A DNA stretch of 64,000 nt, taken from positions 310,001-374,000 of the forward strand of contig LLEY01000027.1 in the NCBI GenBank assembly GCA_001414485.1, given 5' to 3'. Under the pieces are notes generated by a model. The model ran no database searches. It was not told the DNA's origin and saw only the letters and a program-made list of their open reading frames with translations. Below, one piece after another: positions 11,733-23,758 of this stretch (its first letter is position 1; each line of letters begins with the position of its first letter). Origin of the DNA: Calycina herbarum. Lineage: Eukaryota; Ascomycota; Leotiomycetes; Helotiales; Pezizellaceae. The translations under genes and the position numbers were made by a program.

Positions 11733-14116
11733 TTCTTCAAAGAATAGCCCAAGTGGCTCCAAAGGTTCCGAACACGCGAGTGGCTAAAAATGGTAGTTTC
11801 CGAATTAGAAGAGAAATCTTGAAAATGGTGACTGGGCTCAGCAGTACGTTTGTGATCACTCCTAGAAGGGCAGAGCATTCTTATAACCCCGAAAACGTGA
11901 GGCTCCATGTTTCCTTGCGGTCTTTCCGAAAGGGTGGTCTATTATTGAAGCAATGCAGTGATGCAACAACGGCCCAACCCACTCTCGAGTTGAGAGCTGA
12001 CGAGGCTCTTTCACTCCCATTCAAACACTCAATTAGCAAATTCCTCTCGCCAGCCTGACGTGTCCTTTCTTAGAAATCAACGAGCATTGGGAAAACATGT
12101 AACAAATATGCCTCATAATTTGATTGATAGGGTCTAAACTGAGGGGAAAACGTGGTGGCGTTGGCGCTGCGGCTGAACTACATGCTTGGGTAGCATTATT
12201 GCTTTACTGCAACACCATAAACGGCAAATGAATTGGATTGACGGCAAGGCTTGTACAACACGAGAAATACACCATACCAAATTCATTCAACCTGATCTTC
12301 GTTTCATAATTCAAGTCAGCGACACCTTTGGACGTCTGCATATTGGGTACACTTACTTCAAGACGGCTCCCCATGCTTTGAGAAAAGGCTACCAAGTATG
12401 GACAATAGGAAGAATGACATGAAACATCCTCAAGACTAACAAGACTAACTAGTTCTCGATCTTCGATCTGGGTGGTTTTTGATGCGTATATATATTCGTG
12501 ATACGCAAGCCACGGACTTACCTCCGCTTGAAGTCCCACAAAGCGGAAACTGTAAAGTAAGAGAGCTGGGCGAGTACAACTTCTTTTGTTAAGAAATGTC
12601 TAAAAATATCCTAGACAATTAGGTTCATTCTCTGAGAGGGTTTAGAAGAATTAGAAATCAAATTCTAAAATCTTTTGGATGTTTTCAGAGAATGAATGTG
12701 GCTGTGCTAGAATATCCGAAGCAAGAGGGGGAAGGGGATTCTTACAGCAAAACAGCTGACCAGAAAAGATCGCGATTGGTGATCATATAGCTCTTCTGAC
12801 AGTTGGAAATTCTCTTTAGAGTTGTTTTCATCGCCCCATTGAGTTACTACTATAAATATCGAGGTTCTTTATCATTCTTTGCAATGAGAGAGTGGCTACA
12901 ACGTAGCTGATAAGCAATCAGAGATGGGATGGACTTGAAGGGCACAGCCGGGTAAACTTTCTGAATACTTCCTCCAATTTCGAATTTTGGGTCTAGCCTC
13001 GACGTGTCATAACTTTTGAGACGAAAGAGGTTGATTTAGACCGTGAGAGAGTGGCCATAGTTATCCAATACCAGGAAATGAAGGGTTTACGGAGTAGTAC
13101 GGAGACTCCGGCGACCGGACAAGTCCAGCCCCCTCTTTTTTGGAACCTCTCTTTTCTCAACACCACCTACCATCAATCCAACCTATATCCTTTTTACCAT
13201 TCCCTTATTCCTGTCATCATGAATGAGCACAAAGAAGTATGGAGTGCTCTCTTCAAGACATGCTTGGTTATCGCTACCGTACGACGTGACCTGGTTCTCG
13301 AAAATCAATCCGGATGCTGAAAGATTATGATGGCGTCACGGAAAATAAAATGCATGACTCTGCTGTGGAAACAATGTTAAGTTGCTCTTTTCTTATCAAT
13401 TTCCATGCTATATTTGCCATATCTGTTTTCTTCATTTCACAGCGACGCGTGTTATCGCATGCAATGCACATATTCAACCCTTCGGGTCCTTCAATCACAT
13501 ATTTTCCGAAGATTCTTGTCCCATTACTATCTCCTTTAGCCTCTCAGGGCTCTTTGCCTACCCCGCAATGGAGGAAAAGCAAGCTGATGGTGTTGTGGCG
13601 ATCACGTACTTGTACTGCTTACCGGGATCTTCACGATATCCCACCTTCCATTCTCGTTATCGAGATAACTTCTCCTGCCTCACACCAGGAACCTGCGCAT
13701 CGTCGGTCCTTGTATATACTGCATTCTATCTACACCCGTACCGCCGATCAGCTCTTTCCCTGCTCAAATTCGTTCCTTGGTACCAGTCATTTATGGTGGT
13801 TGGAGGCTGGGATACCATCTTGCATGCAGCCTGAAAACTTTCCAGTAATTAAAATGGTTGCCAAGTCGGTCTTCTGTTATCCATGTTGGATTTTGTACCT
13901 GCCTCATAGGCACACAAACTATCATGGTGTCACTTATAAGGACCGACCCCTCTTTTCTATTTCCGTTCCTCTTCTTAATGCTTTTCGTGAGAACGAATTG
14001 CATTCTTGTTAAAGGTCCAATTTCTCCGATTTCTGGTATCTGGTTCAATTGAGTTTTACGCAAGATTACCTTGCTAAGACTATTCACCCGACTTCTCACG
14101 TGGTATAGCGTGCTTT
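11733..14116. other. Intergenic, 2.4 kb, no supported gene
   Basis: Open frames of up to 232 codons occur on the plus strand around 13300-14000, but two long frames overlap there, neither has a recognisable domain, and the composition looks like intergenic DNA. An imperfect hairpin with 12-bp arms (TTCATTCTCTGA and its complement) lies at about 12628-12703. Nothing else is recognised. Confidence 0.5.
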
Positions 14117-14152
14117 GCTAGCGTGTGCTAGCGTATTCAATAGGCATAAATA
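14117..14152 (+). promoter_or_regulatory. Probable core promoter of the sedolisin gene
   Basis: A direct repeat of GCTAGCGT at 14117-14135 is followed by the TATA-like element CATAAATA at about 14145-14152. That is roughly 105 bp before the ATG, followed by a CT-rich stretch that suits a transcription start. The assignment rests on position and sequence only. Confidence 0.4.
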
Positions 14153-14255
14153 GCCGCGCTCTCTCTCAATAGTAAGCTCTTTGCCATCCATCGTCTCTCA
14201 TAACAAGTTTACTAAGTGTATTTTTGGTGGAGCTATCACGTCCACGGAACTAAGA

Positions 14256-16360
14256 ATGCGATCCTTTCTCGTTTTAACTGCACTTGCAGTTGCAATTGGT
14301 AGTGTTGTTGCTCCAAATCCAGCGACATATGTACCTCGAACATCATCATCACTGAAGGTTTTCGACGCACTACGTACAATCCCCCAAGGATGGAAGAAAT
14401 TAGATGCCCCAGCTGCGTCTGCTCGTCTGCGTCTGCGAATTGCCCTCCAAGAACCCAATCACGATCTGTTCGAGAAAACATTATTTGCTGTCTCGGACCC
14501 GAGCCATCCCAAATATGGTCAACATCTCAAGCGTCATGAAGTTAAAGCACTCATCAAACCAAGAGCCGAATCCACTGAAGCTGTGCTTAATTGGCTTCGT
14601 GACTCTGGTGTCCCTGCAACTGATATCGAAAACGATGGTGAATGGGTCATATTCTTCGTCCCTGTTTCAAAAGCAGAGAAAATGCTGGACACAAAGTTCA
14701 ACTACTTCATCCAGACCGCGGATAAAAAGCAAACCAAGAAGATTCGGAGTTTACACTACTCTGTTCCAATTAATGTTGCGCCACACATTGCAATGATCCA
14801 ACCAACAACTCGATTCGGACAAATGAAAGCAGATGCCAGCAATGTGTTCATCGTCGAAGACTTCGACTCGCATCCACAAGCACCAGCATCTGTCGTTCCC
14901 CAGCTAGCAGTTGATCCAAGCTGCGATTATAAGATCACTCCTGCTTGTCTCAGAGCAATGTATAATGTAGGGGATTACCGAGCTGATCCACAAGCGTGCT
15001 CCCTCTTGGGAGTTTGCGGATACCTCGACCAGTATGCGAAATACGAGGAACTTGCGGCATTCTTTACTCAATATGCTCCTTATGCCAAAGACCAGAACTT
15101 CAGCTACACTCTTGTCAATGGTGGAAAAGATACGCAAATTTCGGATTTCGACGACGTGGAAGCGAATTTGGACATTCAGTACGCGGCATCTCTTGGATAT
15201 AAACAGAATATCACATACTACAGCACTGCTGGCAGAGGACCACTGGTCCCAGATCTTGATCAACCAACTTTGGAAGACAACCAGAATGAGCCATACCTTG
15301 AATTCCTCACATACATCTTGGGACTGAGTGACAAAGAACTTCCACAGACCATCACTACATCATATGGCGAGGATGAGCAAAGTGTCCCTGAATCGTATTC
15401 GACCAAAGTTTGCAATATGTTTGGAGAGCTAGGAATGAGAGGCGTTTCTATTCTTTTCAGCAGTGGAGATACTGGTGTAGGCAGTGCTTGCCAGACCAAC
15501 GATGGAAAGAACACGACGAGATTTTTGCCAATTTTCCCAGCAGCTTGTCCTTATGTCACATCAGTGAGTCTCTTCGCCTTCATACCAAATCATCTACTAA
15601 CAAGCAATAGGTCGGTGGTACATACCATTATCCTGAAAGAGCAATTGCCTTCTCTTCGGGGGGGTTCAGTGATCGTTTCCCACGTCCTGCGTATCAGGAC
15701 GCAGCTGTCAAAGACTACCTCTCCATCTTGGGTGACCAATGGAAAGGTCTCTACAACCCAGAAGGACGAGGATTTCCTGATATCGCTGCGCAAGGGTACA
15801 ACTTTTCAGTCATCGAGAAAACGGGCAATGGAACACTAACCACCATAATGGTTGGTGGCACGAGGTATTTCCCTATCTTCTCCCTCATATCCACATCCAC
15901 ATTATCAAGCTAACACCACATAGTGCCTCCGCTCCAACAATCGCAGGTATAGTATCCCTACTAAACAACGCCCGTCTCCAGGTCGGCCAATCACCTCTCG
16001 GGTTCCTCAATCCATGGCTCTATTCTCAAGGCAAACCCGGCTTCAATGATATCACTACCGGAGGATCAAGAGGCTGTACAGGACGGGATATCTATTCGGG
16101 TCTTCCTGCTCCATATGTACCGTATGCGAGTTGGAATGCAACCGCGGGCTGGGATCCTGTGACCGGTTTAGGTATGGAAAGATCCGTTTCTTGAAACTGT
16201 CTTGCCAACCCCCTTTCCGGCGTATCTTGCCCTTCATCGTAGACAATCGAAAGCTAATGCGCTGCCAGGCACTCCTGATTTCGGGAAGTTGTTGGCGTTG
16301 AGTACGCCATACAATAGGTTACCGCGGATTCGTGGGTGTGGGGAGTCGGAATTCTGTTAG
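14256..16360 (+). CDS. Secreted sedolisin (family S53) tripeptidyl-peptidase-like protease
   Basis: Acid-acting serine-carboxyl protease expected to be secreted and to release tripeptides from protein N-termini. Exons 14256-15563, 15611-15864, 15924-16171, 16269-16360, 633 aa, GT-AG with closing phases. The start [19 protein letters not shown] is a clear signal peptide; an in-frame upstream ATG would bury it. Residues about 35-200 form the pro-kumamolisin activation domain ([11 protein letters not shown]). In the catalytic domain Glu302 and Asp306 are in DVEANLD, and the nucleophile Ser521 is in GGTSASAPT, whose codon is split by intron 2. SSGDTGVG and the C-terminal Ca-site region DPVTGLGTPDF are present. 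All catalytic residues are intact. It stands alone, with nothing co-oriented nearby suggesting a cluster. Confidence 0.93.
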
Positions 16361-16767
16361 GTCGTCAAAACTACTGGAAAGATGAGTGAGCATGAGTGAG
16401 TATGGAAGGGACAAAAAAAGCGGAAACGGAATGAGAGATCATTGCAACACACTTCTCAAATTTCGAATAATGCTTTGTGAGTTCATATTCTTGTCGCGGA
16501 CGAGCCCATACGGTAGGTTCCAGGCTCAAGGCCGTTTCCCTAAAACTTGGCGTCATCCCCTTCGTAGCCTCTCGCTTAACGAAAAAGGCTCTCAATTTCT
16601 CCCAAAAAAATAACAAAGAACCAGCTCTCTCCTTATTCCTCACCCACAACACCCTCACCCCTCCAAATTCCCCCCCCCCCCTCCCAAACACAAAAGATTA
16701 GTCTGGTACGCCCCAACGCTCCCCATCAAGGAGGATGTTGAGTTACGAACCCCCATAAATCCTCCCC

Positions 16768-16875
16768 CTTTCTGACCTCCCTAGAAGGGCGCCCCCCTAG
16801 AGAGGCCAGAAAGAAGGTTTTATAGTCCTTTCGGACTTTCTCCCATTAACCGCAACCCAGGTGTGCAATGGGAGA
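16768..16875. other. Three consecutive hairpins in intergenic DNA
   Basis: Hairpin 1 pairs 16768-16784 with 16797-16813: 17-bp arms, two mismatches, 12-base GC-rich loop. Hairpin 2 is AGTCC-TTTC-GGACT at 16824-16837. Hairpin 3 pairs TCTCCCATT at 16839-16847 with AATGGGAGA at 16867-16875, a perfect 9-bp stem. They lie about 400 bp after the sedolisin stop codon, just after a poly-C run near 16670. No known RNA family is recognised and no promoter is evident. They could be a structured RNA or the wreck of a small inverted-repeat element. Confidence 0.4.
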
Positions 16876-18184
16876 AGAGAGCGAAACTGTTGATGATCGT
16901 TTGTGTGACCACCGCACCAGAAGGACTGGTGCTTGTTTCATGCTGGTATTTTACTTATTTGTGGTTATTGACTAATGGCTAATGGACGTGGGGAGGCAGA
17001 AGAAGACTGGAGGGAGGGAGATCGGATATCAGGGCTCGGTTGGTGGGGGGCGGGGTTGGTGGGGGGGGGTTGAAATGAAGGATGCTTTGGATTAAATTGT
17101 AAACTGTCTGGACGTCGTATCATTGCTGGAGTCGTTTCTTGAAAAACACATCGCGCGCTCTCTTGAGTAGTTTGTGTGGTCGTCGAATATGGCACAATGA
17201 TGAAAGAAGATAAGTATGTTGTCTCAAGTTGAGACTAGGAAAGATTCGCGGTGGCTATAGGCAAGAGAGAGGCAGATTTTATCTGTAGTGCACTTCGCTT
17301 GGTCCGCGCCTTCCTCTTGAGAGCGGGATTGGTAATCCCGAATTTACCATGGAACGTACCTTCTTCCTGATCAAGGTGAGGCGAAATCTAAAGTCGGGCT
17401 AGTCCCAGGGTGTGCTGATCGGTCATGGGGCTGGACTGAGTGATTCTTGACATTAAAAGTAGAGTACGGTCCTCGTATCTCGTTCATTTCTGGTCCTTGG
17501 GGCAAGGCAAACAATGAATTTGATTCATGATCGCATAGGAAAGGTCCTACTTGATAAAGGGTAAGAGCGAACCGATGGGAGCTACTGTAAAATTGTTGGC
17601 CCTGGTTCTTGGTTGGACCTCCCTCTTGACTGGATAGGTACTTTCTGAGCGGTCTTGGTCAACACTGGCACTCCCAAGATCACTGAACTTACTTCTTTCC
17701 TCTAGCTCTTGTGTCGTTCCTTGGGTTGTGCTGTCGTATGGCGGCGACCCCAGGACTCTACTTTTCCCACTGTAGCACCTATCAATTCCAGGTTATTGAT
17801 CTTATCAAGCAGCACCGATCACCCGTGAGGTGAGTTAGTTCTGTTGGCCGGAAGGAAGCAAGTCGATGAGTACTTTCCTGACACTTGGGTATTTACTTTA
17901 TGTAGATAAGACATTTTCTAGGTGCATAGCTAACCACCAAGGTTTTGGGTTATCTTGAGGCTGCCTTCGGGTTGTGTTGAAGGTTACTTGAAGAGCGAGC
18001 AATGTGAGTGTTTTTTCTTGGGGGGGAACTTCGATCATGCCGAGAAGTTGTAGAATAGGGAGGGACAGGGGAGTTGGGGTACATTAGACTGAGGCTCATT
18101 CCTGTTTGGGTAACCTGCTCGCCACCTTGCAAAACTTGAGTACAGAATACAATGTCTTGTCGATAGATTTATTCAACTACCTAT
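16876..18184. other. Intergenic, no supported gene
   Basis: About 1.3 kb between the hairpin cluster and the MITE. It has G-rich runs near 17045-17070 and a short GGGATTGGTAATCCC hairpin near 17324. Open frames are short and unrecognised. Nothing else is seen. Confidence 0.5.
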
Positions 18185-18189
18185 CTAGT

Positions 18190-18420
18190 CTCCCGGTGGA
18201 CACGGAAAGTGGCACCATTACTTGCGACTCTACCAAAATTGCAACGTAAAAACACAACAACTAATTGAAAAAATATAACAAAAATATGACTAGATGCGCT
18301 AGAGGCTAATTAACCATTCTCTTAAGTTTCAGAATTTTTTATGCTATTTGCGTCGAGTTGTGTGCATTGGTACTTCTAAAAGCATGAAGTAATGGTGCCA
18401 TTTTCAGTGTCCACCGGGAG
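18190..18420. mobile_element. 231-bp MITE with 34-bp terminal inverted repeats and 5-bp target duplication
   Basis: The ends begin CTCCCGGTGGACAC and are inverted copies over 34 bp with two mismatches. The element is flanked on both sides by CTAGT (18185-18189 and 18421-18425), a perfect 5-bp target duplication. The interior is AT-rich and noncoding. The end sequence and the 5-bp duplication do not match the TA-, TTAA- or 8-bp-target superfamilies, so the superfamily is left open. It lies 236 bp upstream of the Zn2Cys6 gene start and could be within its promoter. Confidence 0.85.
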
Positions 18421-18656
18421 CTAGTAAAGCTCTGGTTAAATAGAGTTCCTTCCTCCTTTCTGCAGGTTCCTTGTATTTGACAAAGATCCACACAATCCTT
18501 GTTCATACAGTCATCTTTTAGTCAAGAAGCGAGGGGCACAGAACACAGTTTCTCCTAGAGTATCTAGGTATCCGGTGCACATTCGTTCACTTCAGTACAG
18601 TTTACATGTAAAACTGTTATGAGCAACTCGATAGTTTATTCCTGCTTCCATTTGAC

Positions 18657-20459
18657 ATGACGAGAAGACCAACTCCAAGATCTCATAAGGGTTGCCTAAA
18701 TTGCCGGTACGTTCACGAACGCCACTTTTGCATATCAAGCCAAGCCTCCAGTTTCTAATGAATGAATCCTAGGCGAAAGAGAGTGAGATGTGATGTAATC
18801 GACGAGGAAGAAAGACGTACTTGCAATCGGTGTCTCCGGTCCCGCTCGGAATGTACCTGGAGTCAAAAATCAGCGCTCACCGCTGGTTTTGCTGGTTCAT
18901 TCCACACGTTTTCGATTGGGGAAAGGAATAAACCCCCGTCGGAAACCATTCCAGCGTCCGGAGCGCGAGTTCAGGAACTTTTGAATGCAGAGCTGTCCTC
19001 TCGGTTGGTTACTGAGCCCAAAAGAGCGCTGAACAAGAAAACTCCCAAGGCATGCGATGCCAAACAAACAAGAGATCTAGAAATCCAAACTCCTTTAGAC
19101 CGTTCTAGAGTAATCACACATGCCATACTACGGCGAACTACCGGTCTTTCCCTTCAAGCCCCTGGGGATGAGAATGAACGTCGTCTCTATCACTATTGGC
19201 GAGTCGAAGCTGCACCAGATATATTTGGCCATTCTAATGATGCTTTCTGGGATGGCTCAATTCTCTCGTGGGGCCACGAAGAGCCTGTTGTACGACTTAC
19301 AATAGTTGCATTAGCTTCATTTCATAGGAATTTCATTTTTACACCAAATTCCAATTCATCCCTTTATCATTACAACAAAGCCATAAAAGCGGTTCAAAAT
19401 GTTTTGGGAAGACATCAAAAACCATCTTTACAAGTTATACTCTGTTCATGTTTATTCTTTTATCGGATTGAGGGAATAAGGGGCGAGGACGAGGCAAGGA
19501 GAAAACATCTACAAGCTGGTTTTGAAATCATCAAGGAAGCGACGCCCGAGGAGTTGGAAAAAGTAGATCCCGCTATCATGGAGATCTTTACTCTTTTGGA
19601 TATAACCAATTCCTACTGGAGCGCATTTCAAACTCCCTGCCAACTGGTCTCGACAACACACAACGAGCGATCGGGAATAGAATCATGCGTCCCAGCGACA
19701 TTCCCAACGCTCCAAGCTGCATCCTCCGTCCTCGCTAAACTATCGAATTGGGGGTTACAATTTTTCCACTCTTCAACGCCAAAGAATGACCTAGAAGCGG
19801 TGGAACAAGAAGCTTCTCACCTACAAGCTGAATACGAACGATGGGAGCGTGCATTCATGCCTTTGAAGAAAAAGTACATTGACCCCAGACCCTTCTTCAC
19901 TCACCTAAGCGAAACAATATCAGCGATCGGACTGTACATAGCTTTCCTAAACACAAGAATTTGCGTCTTCTCCCAATTCAGAGGCCTTACTCCCGACGAA
20001 TCTGATTCCGAAATGAACCCAGAATTCAACAAGATGCTACAGACGGTCGAAACCTTAATTTCAATATACAAAACTCAAGGATCCGGGATATTACAACCCA
20101 GGTCTATTTTCTTCGTTAGAGGTGTGGTTACCAGTACCATTCTCGTTGCCATCAACACGAAAGATAAATATACTTTGGCTAGAGTGTTGAAAGTTATGGA
20201 GGATTGGCCGATTAGTGAGGGGTTTTTTGATGGAAGTACAAGGGGCGTCAAGGGGACTATGGAGCTTGCTATGAAGACGGCTACACTTGCTGGACCTTTG
20301 TCGGAGAATTCTTCCGAGGATTTGGGGCGGCTACAGGAAAAATTGTTAGATTTAGAGAGCATGAGGTTGGACGATAGAACGAACCTCCGGATGTGGGGAC
20401 AGTTGACGCATCGGAATTTAATTATTTCTAGTCCCATTGGAGTAACGAGGGCTAGCTAG
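18657..20459 (+). CDS. Zn2Cys6 (Gal4-type) transcription factor
   Basis: Nuclear DNA-binding regulator with unknown targets. Two exons, 18657-18706 and 18773-20459, 578 aa. The 66-bp GT-AG intron splits the zinc cluster: exon 1 gives MTRRPTPRSHKGCLNC and exon 2 begins with the basic stretch RRKRVRC. Joined, the cluster is C-x2-C-x6-C-x10-C-x2-C-x6-C, complete and close to the N-terminus. The rest is a helical, Leu-rich fungal regulatory domain of the type often annotated as fungal-specific transcription factor domain, with HYWRVEAAPD and HLQAGFEIIKEAT among its features. A start at the downstream ATG (18762) would lose half the zinc cluster, which is why the upstream start was chosen. A MITE lies just upstream. 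It is convergent with the PLP lyase gene and shares no promoter with it. Confidence 0.88.
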
Positions 20460-20726
20460 ATAGGCAGGTACGACCCTGAAGTATTTACTGCCACAAGAGT
20501 TCTTCACAGCGAGGGTTGGGTATGGGTACGTGCAAATTCTTGTGGTTATCTCCTGACACGAATCTTCGTGTCAAAATAGTAAAGACTTGTGTATCGAGGT
20601 TTTGCTATGACTCGCCAATATCCATTTAGATCACCCGTCTCGCAAGTCATCAACCACTCAACACAACTTAAATCTACTTCTTGCCCCGAATTCCTTCCCC
20701 TATAATCAGGATCAAGAAGCAACGAA

Positions 20727-21958
20727 TCAACAAGAAGGAGCAAAAAACTTCCCCAAAGCCTCCACACTAACATTCCCCCCACTAAAAACAATCCCCAAAT
20801 CCCACCCCTCCTCCTCACCCTCCTTCTCCACAATTCGTCTAAAATCCTCATTGAAAAGCGCAGTAGCAAGTCCCACCACAGCACTCGGCTCAACAACAAC
20901 CTTCATCCTCTCCAACACCAATCTAAGCGCCTTCTTAATCTGTTCTTCCGTAACGGAAAACATCTGCCTCACAAGTTTCCTCTCATAAATCACGCCCCAA
21001 GGATATTTACCCACGGGAGTCCGTAATCCATCAGCGGTTGTCAGGGTTTTGACAGTCTCGATCCTCTTTCCTTGTTCGATACCGCGTTTACAGTCATCCG
21101 CGCCCTCAAACTCGGGTTCCGCACCAAAGACGAAAATCCCCGTTCCCTCACAACTGAGTGCTGTACCAGAGAGCATACCTCCACCGCCACAAGGAACGAT
21201 AATGGCATTGAGTCCCTTGTTTGCACGTCCAGATTCGGAGATCAACTTCTCAGCTTGTTCTTGGAGTTCAATACCCAGAGTTCCCTGTCCGAGCATGATG
21301 TCTGGATGGTCGTAGGGAGGGACGAGTGTAGCACCCGTTTCTTTAATCACTTCCTCGATTTTGGCTTCTCTTTCGGTGCTGGTGGAACCACTGAAGATGA
21401 CTTTGGCACCGTAGCCTTGGGTGCCTGCTATTTTGGAAGGCGTCGAGATGGTGGGCATGACGATGTGAGCTGGCAAACCCATTGTTCTAGCTGCAAGCGC
21501 GAGAGCTTGTGCGTGATTACCTAGAAGAATTCGAATCCCGATATCAGCTGATATATTCTTCCATACACATAAAGCCAAGTAGAAAAATAGAAAGAGCAGG
21601 ACGAAGAGCCAAACAAACCAGAACTATGAGTAACAACCCCCTTCTCCCTCCCACCATTTGCCTCCCACCCATCTTCTGCCATCAACCTCGTCAAGGAATG
21701 AAAAGCACCTCGGACCTTGAAGGCGCCCACCTTTTGTAAATTCTCACACTTGAACCAGAGTCTTATCTTTGGCTTTGCTGGTTCTTGCCCGGCCCATGGC
21801 GTGCCTTCCAAATCTTGAGCTGACTGTGTTTTCGAGGCTAGGTCGTTCAACGTTGAATTGGTGAGGACTGGGGTATAGTGAATATATTTCTTGATGAGAG
21901 CATGTGCCTCAATCACCGAAGGTCGGGTTAGTGGGGGTGACTTTGAAGGGTCCGCCAT
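20727..21958 (-). CDS. Serine racemase / threonine dehydratase-like PLP enzyme
   Basis: Fold-type II PLP enzyme acting on hydroxy amino acids: serine racemisation/dehydration or threo-3-hydroxyaspartate ammonia-lyase, as in yeast Sry1. Two exons, 21958-21619 and 21520-20727, 377 aa, 98-bp GT-AG intron. FKCENLQKVGAFKVRGA holds the Schiff-base lysine, SSGNHAQALALAA follows across the splice junction, and the Gly-rich phosphate-binding loop reads PCGGGGMLSG. The C-terminus ends in the FSGGNVS motif. There is no ACT regulatory domain, so it is not the biosynthetic, isoleucine-inhibited threonine deaminase. Substrate preference cannot be read from the sequence. Its downstream neighbour in genome order is a branched-chain amino-acid enzyme, but nothing shows co-regulation. 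Confidence 0.9.
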
Positions 21959-22337
21959 ATTTGCCTATATTGGAAATATTTTTGGAGAGTTGATGAACTA
22001 GAGGGGTCTTCACAAGTTATGTACAATCCCAAGTAGGAAAAAGTTTATGAGTCGTGGTGGTAGGTCTTGTTTGTCGTGATTCCAGGTGTTTCTCGAATAT
22101 TTGACCGTTGCTAGGATACCTAGCTTGGGATTTGGTTCGCCGATAGCGGACGCACCTGTATTAATATGAACTTCACACGTGCTAAAGAACTTGTCAATTG
22201 ATGACTTTGAAAACAACTTTTATAGCAATTCAGATACCGAGATTCCAGCGGGAATAAAGTATTATACAGAGCGCCAGATTTCATCCCAGTATCCGAAAGA
22301 AAAAAACACCTGATTAGCTATCCCACCCACAACTCTT
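21959..22337. other. Intergenic between PLP lyase and reductoisomerase
   Basis: About 380 bp holding the promoter of the PLP enzyme and the 3' end of the reductoisomerase transcript. No gene or repeat is recognised. Confidence 0.6.
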
Positions 22338-23758
22338 TTACTTTTGGTTTTCTGGGCGGAGGGAACTGAGAATAATTAGTAAATACCCCGACGAGTTATA
22401 TAAGGATGGGAAACATACCGAACAGCCTTTCCTGCTCTCCAGATCTCCAAATCACGGATCTCCTTCATCTCAGCCTCATACTTTTGACGATAATCAGGTT
22501 GGGAGTTGAAGGTAAGAGATCTCTCAGTCTCCTTTCCGGTCTTGACAGAGTCATATAAATCGTTGAAAACTGGCTTCAAGGCATCCTTGAACTTTCCACT
22601 CCAGTCAATGGCACCACGACGGGCAGTGGTTGAGCATGCCTCGTACATCCAGTCCATACCGTTGGCACCAATCAATGGGTACAAACTTTGGGTAGCCTCC
22701 TCGACGGTCTCGTTGAAGGCCTCACTTGGGCTGTGACCTTGCTCACGGAGAACCTCGTATTGTGCGAGGAACATACCGTGGATACCTCCCATCAAGCAAC
22801 CACGCTCACCATACAAGTCGGAGTAGACCTCCTTCTCGAATGTGGTCTCGTACAAGTATCCACTTCCGACACCAACACCAAGAGCAATGGCTCTCTCCTT
22901 TGCGTTACCAGTGACATCTTGGAAGACGGCGATGGAAGAGTTGATACCACGACCCTCGCGGAAAAGGGTTCGGACGGTTCGGCCAGATCCCTTTGGTGCA
23001 ACGAGGATAACATCGACATCGGTAGGAACGTCAACCTTGGTTTGGTCCTTGAAGACTGGGGAGAAACCGTGAGAGAAGTAGAGAGTCTATCACAATAATC
23101 GTTAGCTTGGATTGCGGCCGGATGAAACAGCTAAAGCTTGCGTACCTTTCCCTTGGTGATTTGGGGCTTGATTGCTGGCCAGGTCTCACTTTGAGCAGCA
23201 TCACTGAGGAGGTTCATGATGATGGTTCCTCGGGAGATAGCCTCGTCAACCTCGAAGAGAGTCTTTCCTGGGACCCATCCATCTTCTTGGGCATCCTTCC
23301 ATGATTGACCGTTCTTTCGTACACCGACGACAACTTTGAGACCTTGGTCACGCATGTTCAAGGACTGAGCATGACCTTGGGATCCGTATCCAATGATGGC
23401 CATTGTATCGTTCTTGAAGTACTCCTATCATACCATGTTAGAATCCGTCGAAATATCTTGCGGTGTAGGTCCAAGTACCTGGAGCTTCGCTGGTGGCCAG
23501 TCGGCTCTCTCTAGAAGGGAAATTAGCATAGCAATTGATTCGGAAATCGAGGCACATACCGTAGACATCCTCTTTGACACCAGCAAAGTCAATTGTCTTC
23601 ACACCTCGAACTTGTTGGCTGGAGACAGCTGCAGCTGCGCGGACAGCAGTTGGTCTGGCAGAGGCATTGATAGCAGAGACGAAGGTTCGACGAGCTGGGG
23701 CATTGAGCTGTCTTGCCAATGGGGAGCGAAGAGCTCGAGAAAGGGTTCGGGATGCCAT
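22338..23758 (-). CDS. ILV5: Ketol-acid reductoisomerase, mitochondrial
   Basis: Second step of valine, leucine and isoleucine biosynthesis: Mg- and NADPH-dependent isomerisation and reduction of acetolactate or acetohydroxybutyrate. Five exons: 23758-23560, 23510-23479, 23424-23146, 23086-22419, 22365-22338, 401 aa. All introns are GT-AG; exon 2 has only 32 nt and the last exon supplies just RSLRPENQK, the conserved fungal C-terminus. Residues 1 to about 50, Arg/Ala/Ser-rich without acids, are a mitochondrial presequence. The NADPH-binding loop is IIGYGSQGHAQSLNMRDQG, with the phosphate-contacting arginine in GVRKNGQSW. The knotted C-terminal domain carries the metal-site segments SDLYGERGCLMGG and NETVEEATQSLYPLI. 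Length fits the short class I form. Confidence 0.97.

Noticed and set aside
13051..14012. Overlapping plus-strand frames of 232 and 150 codons before the sedolisin gene
   Set aside because: They overlap in different frames, show no domain or splice-supported extension, and have intergenic composition.
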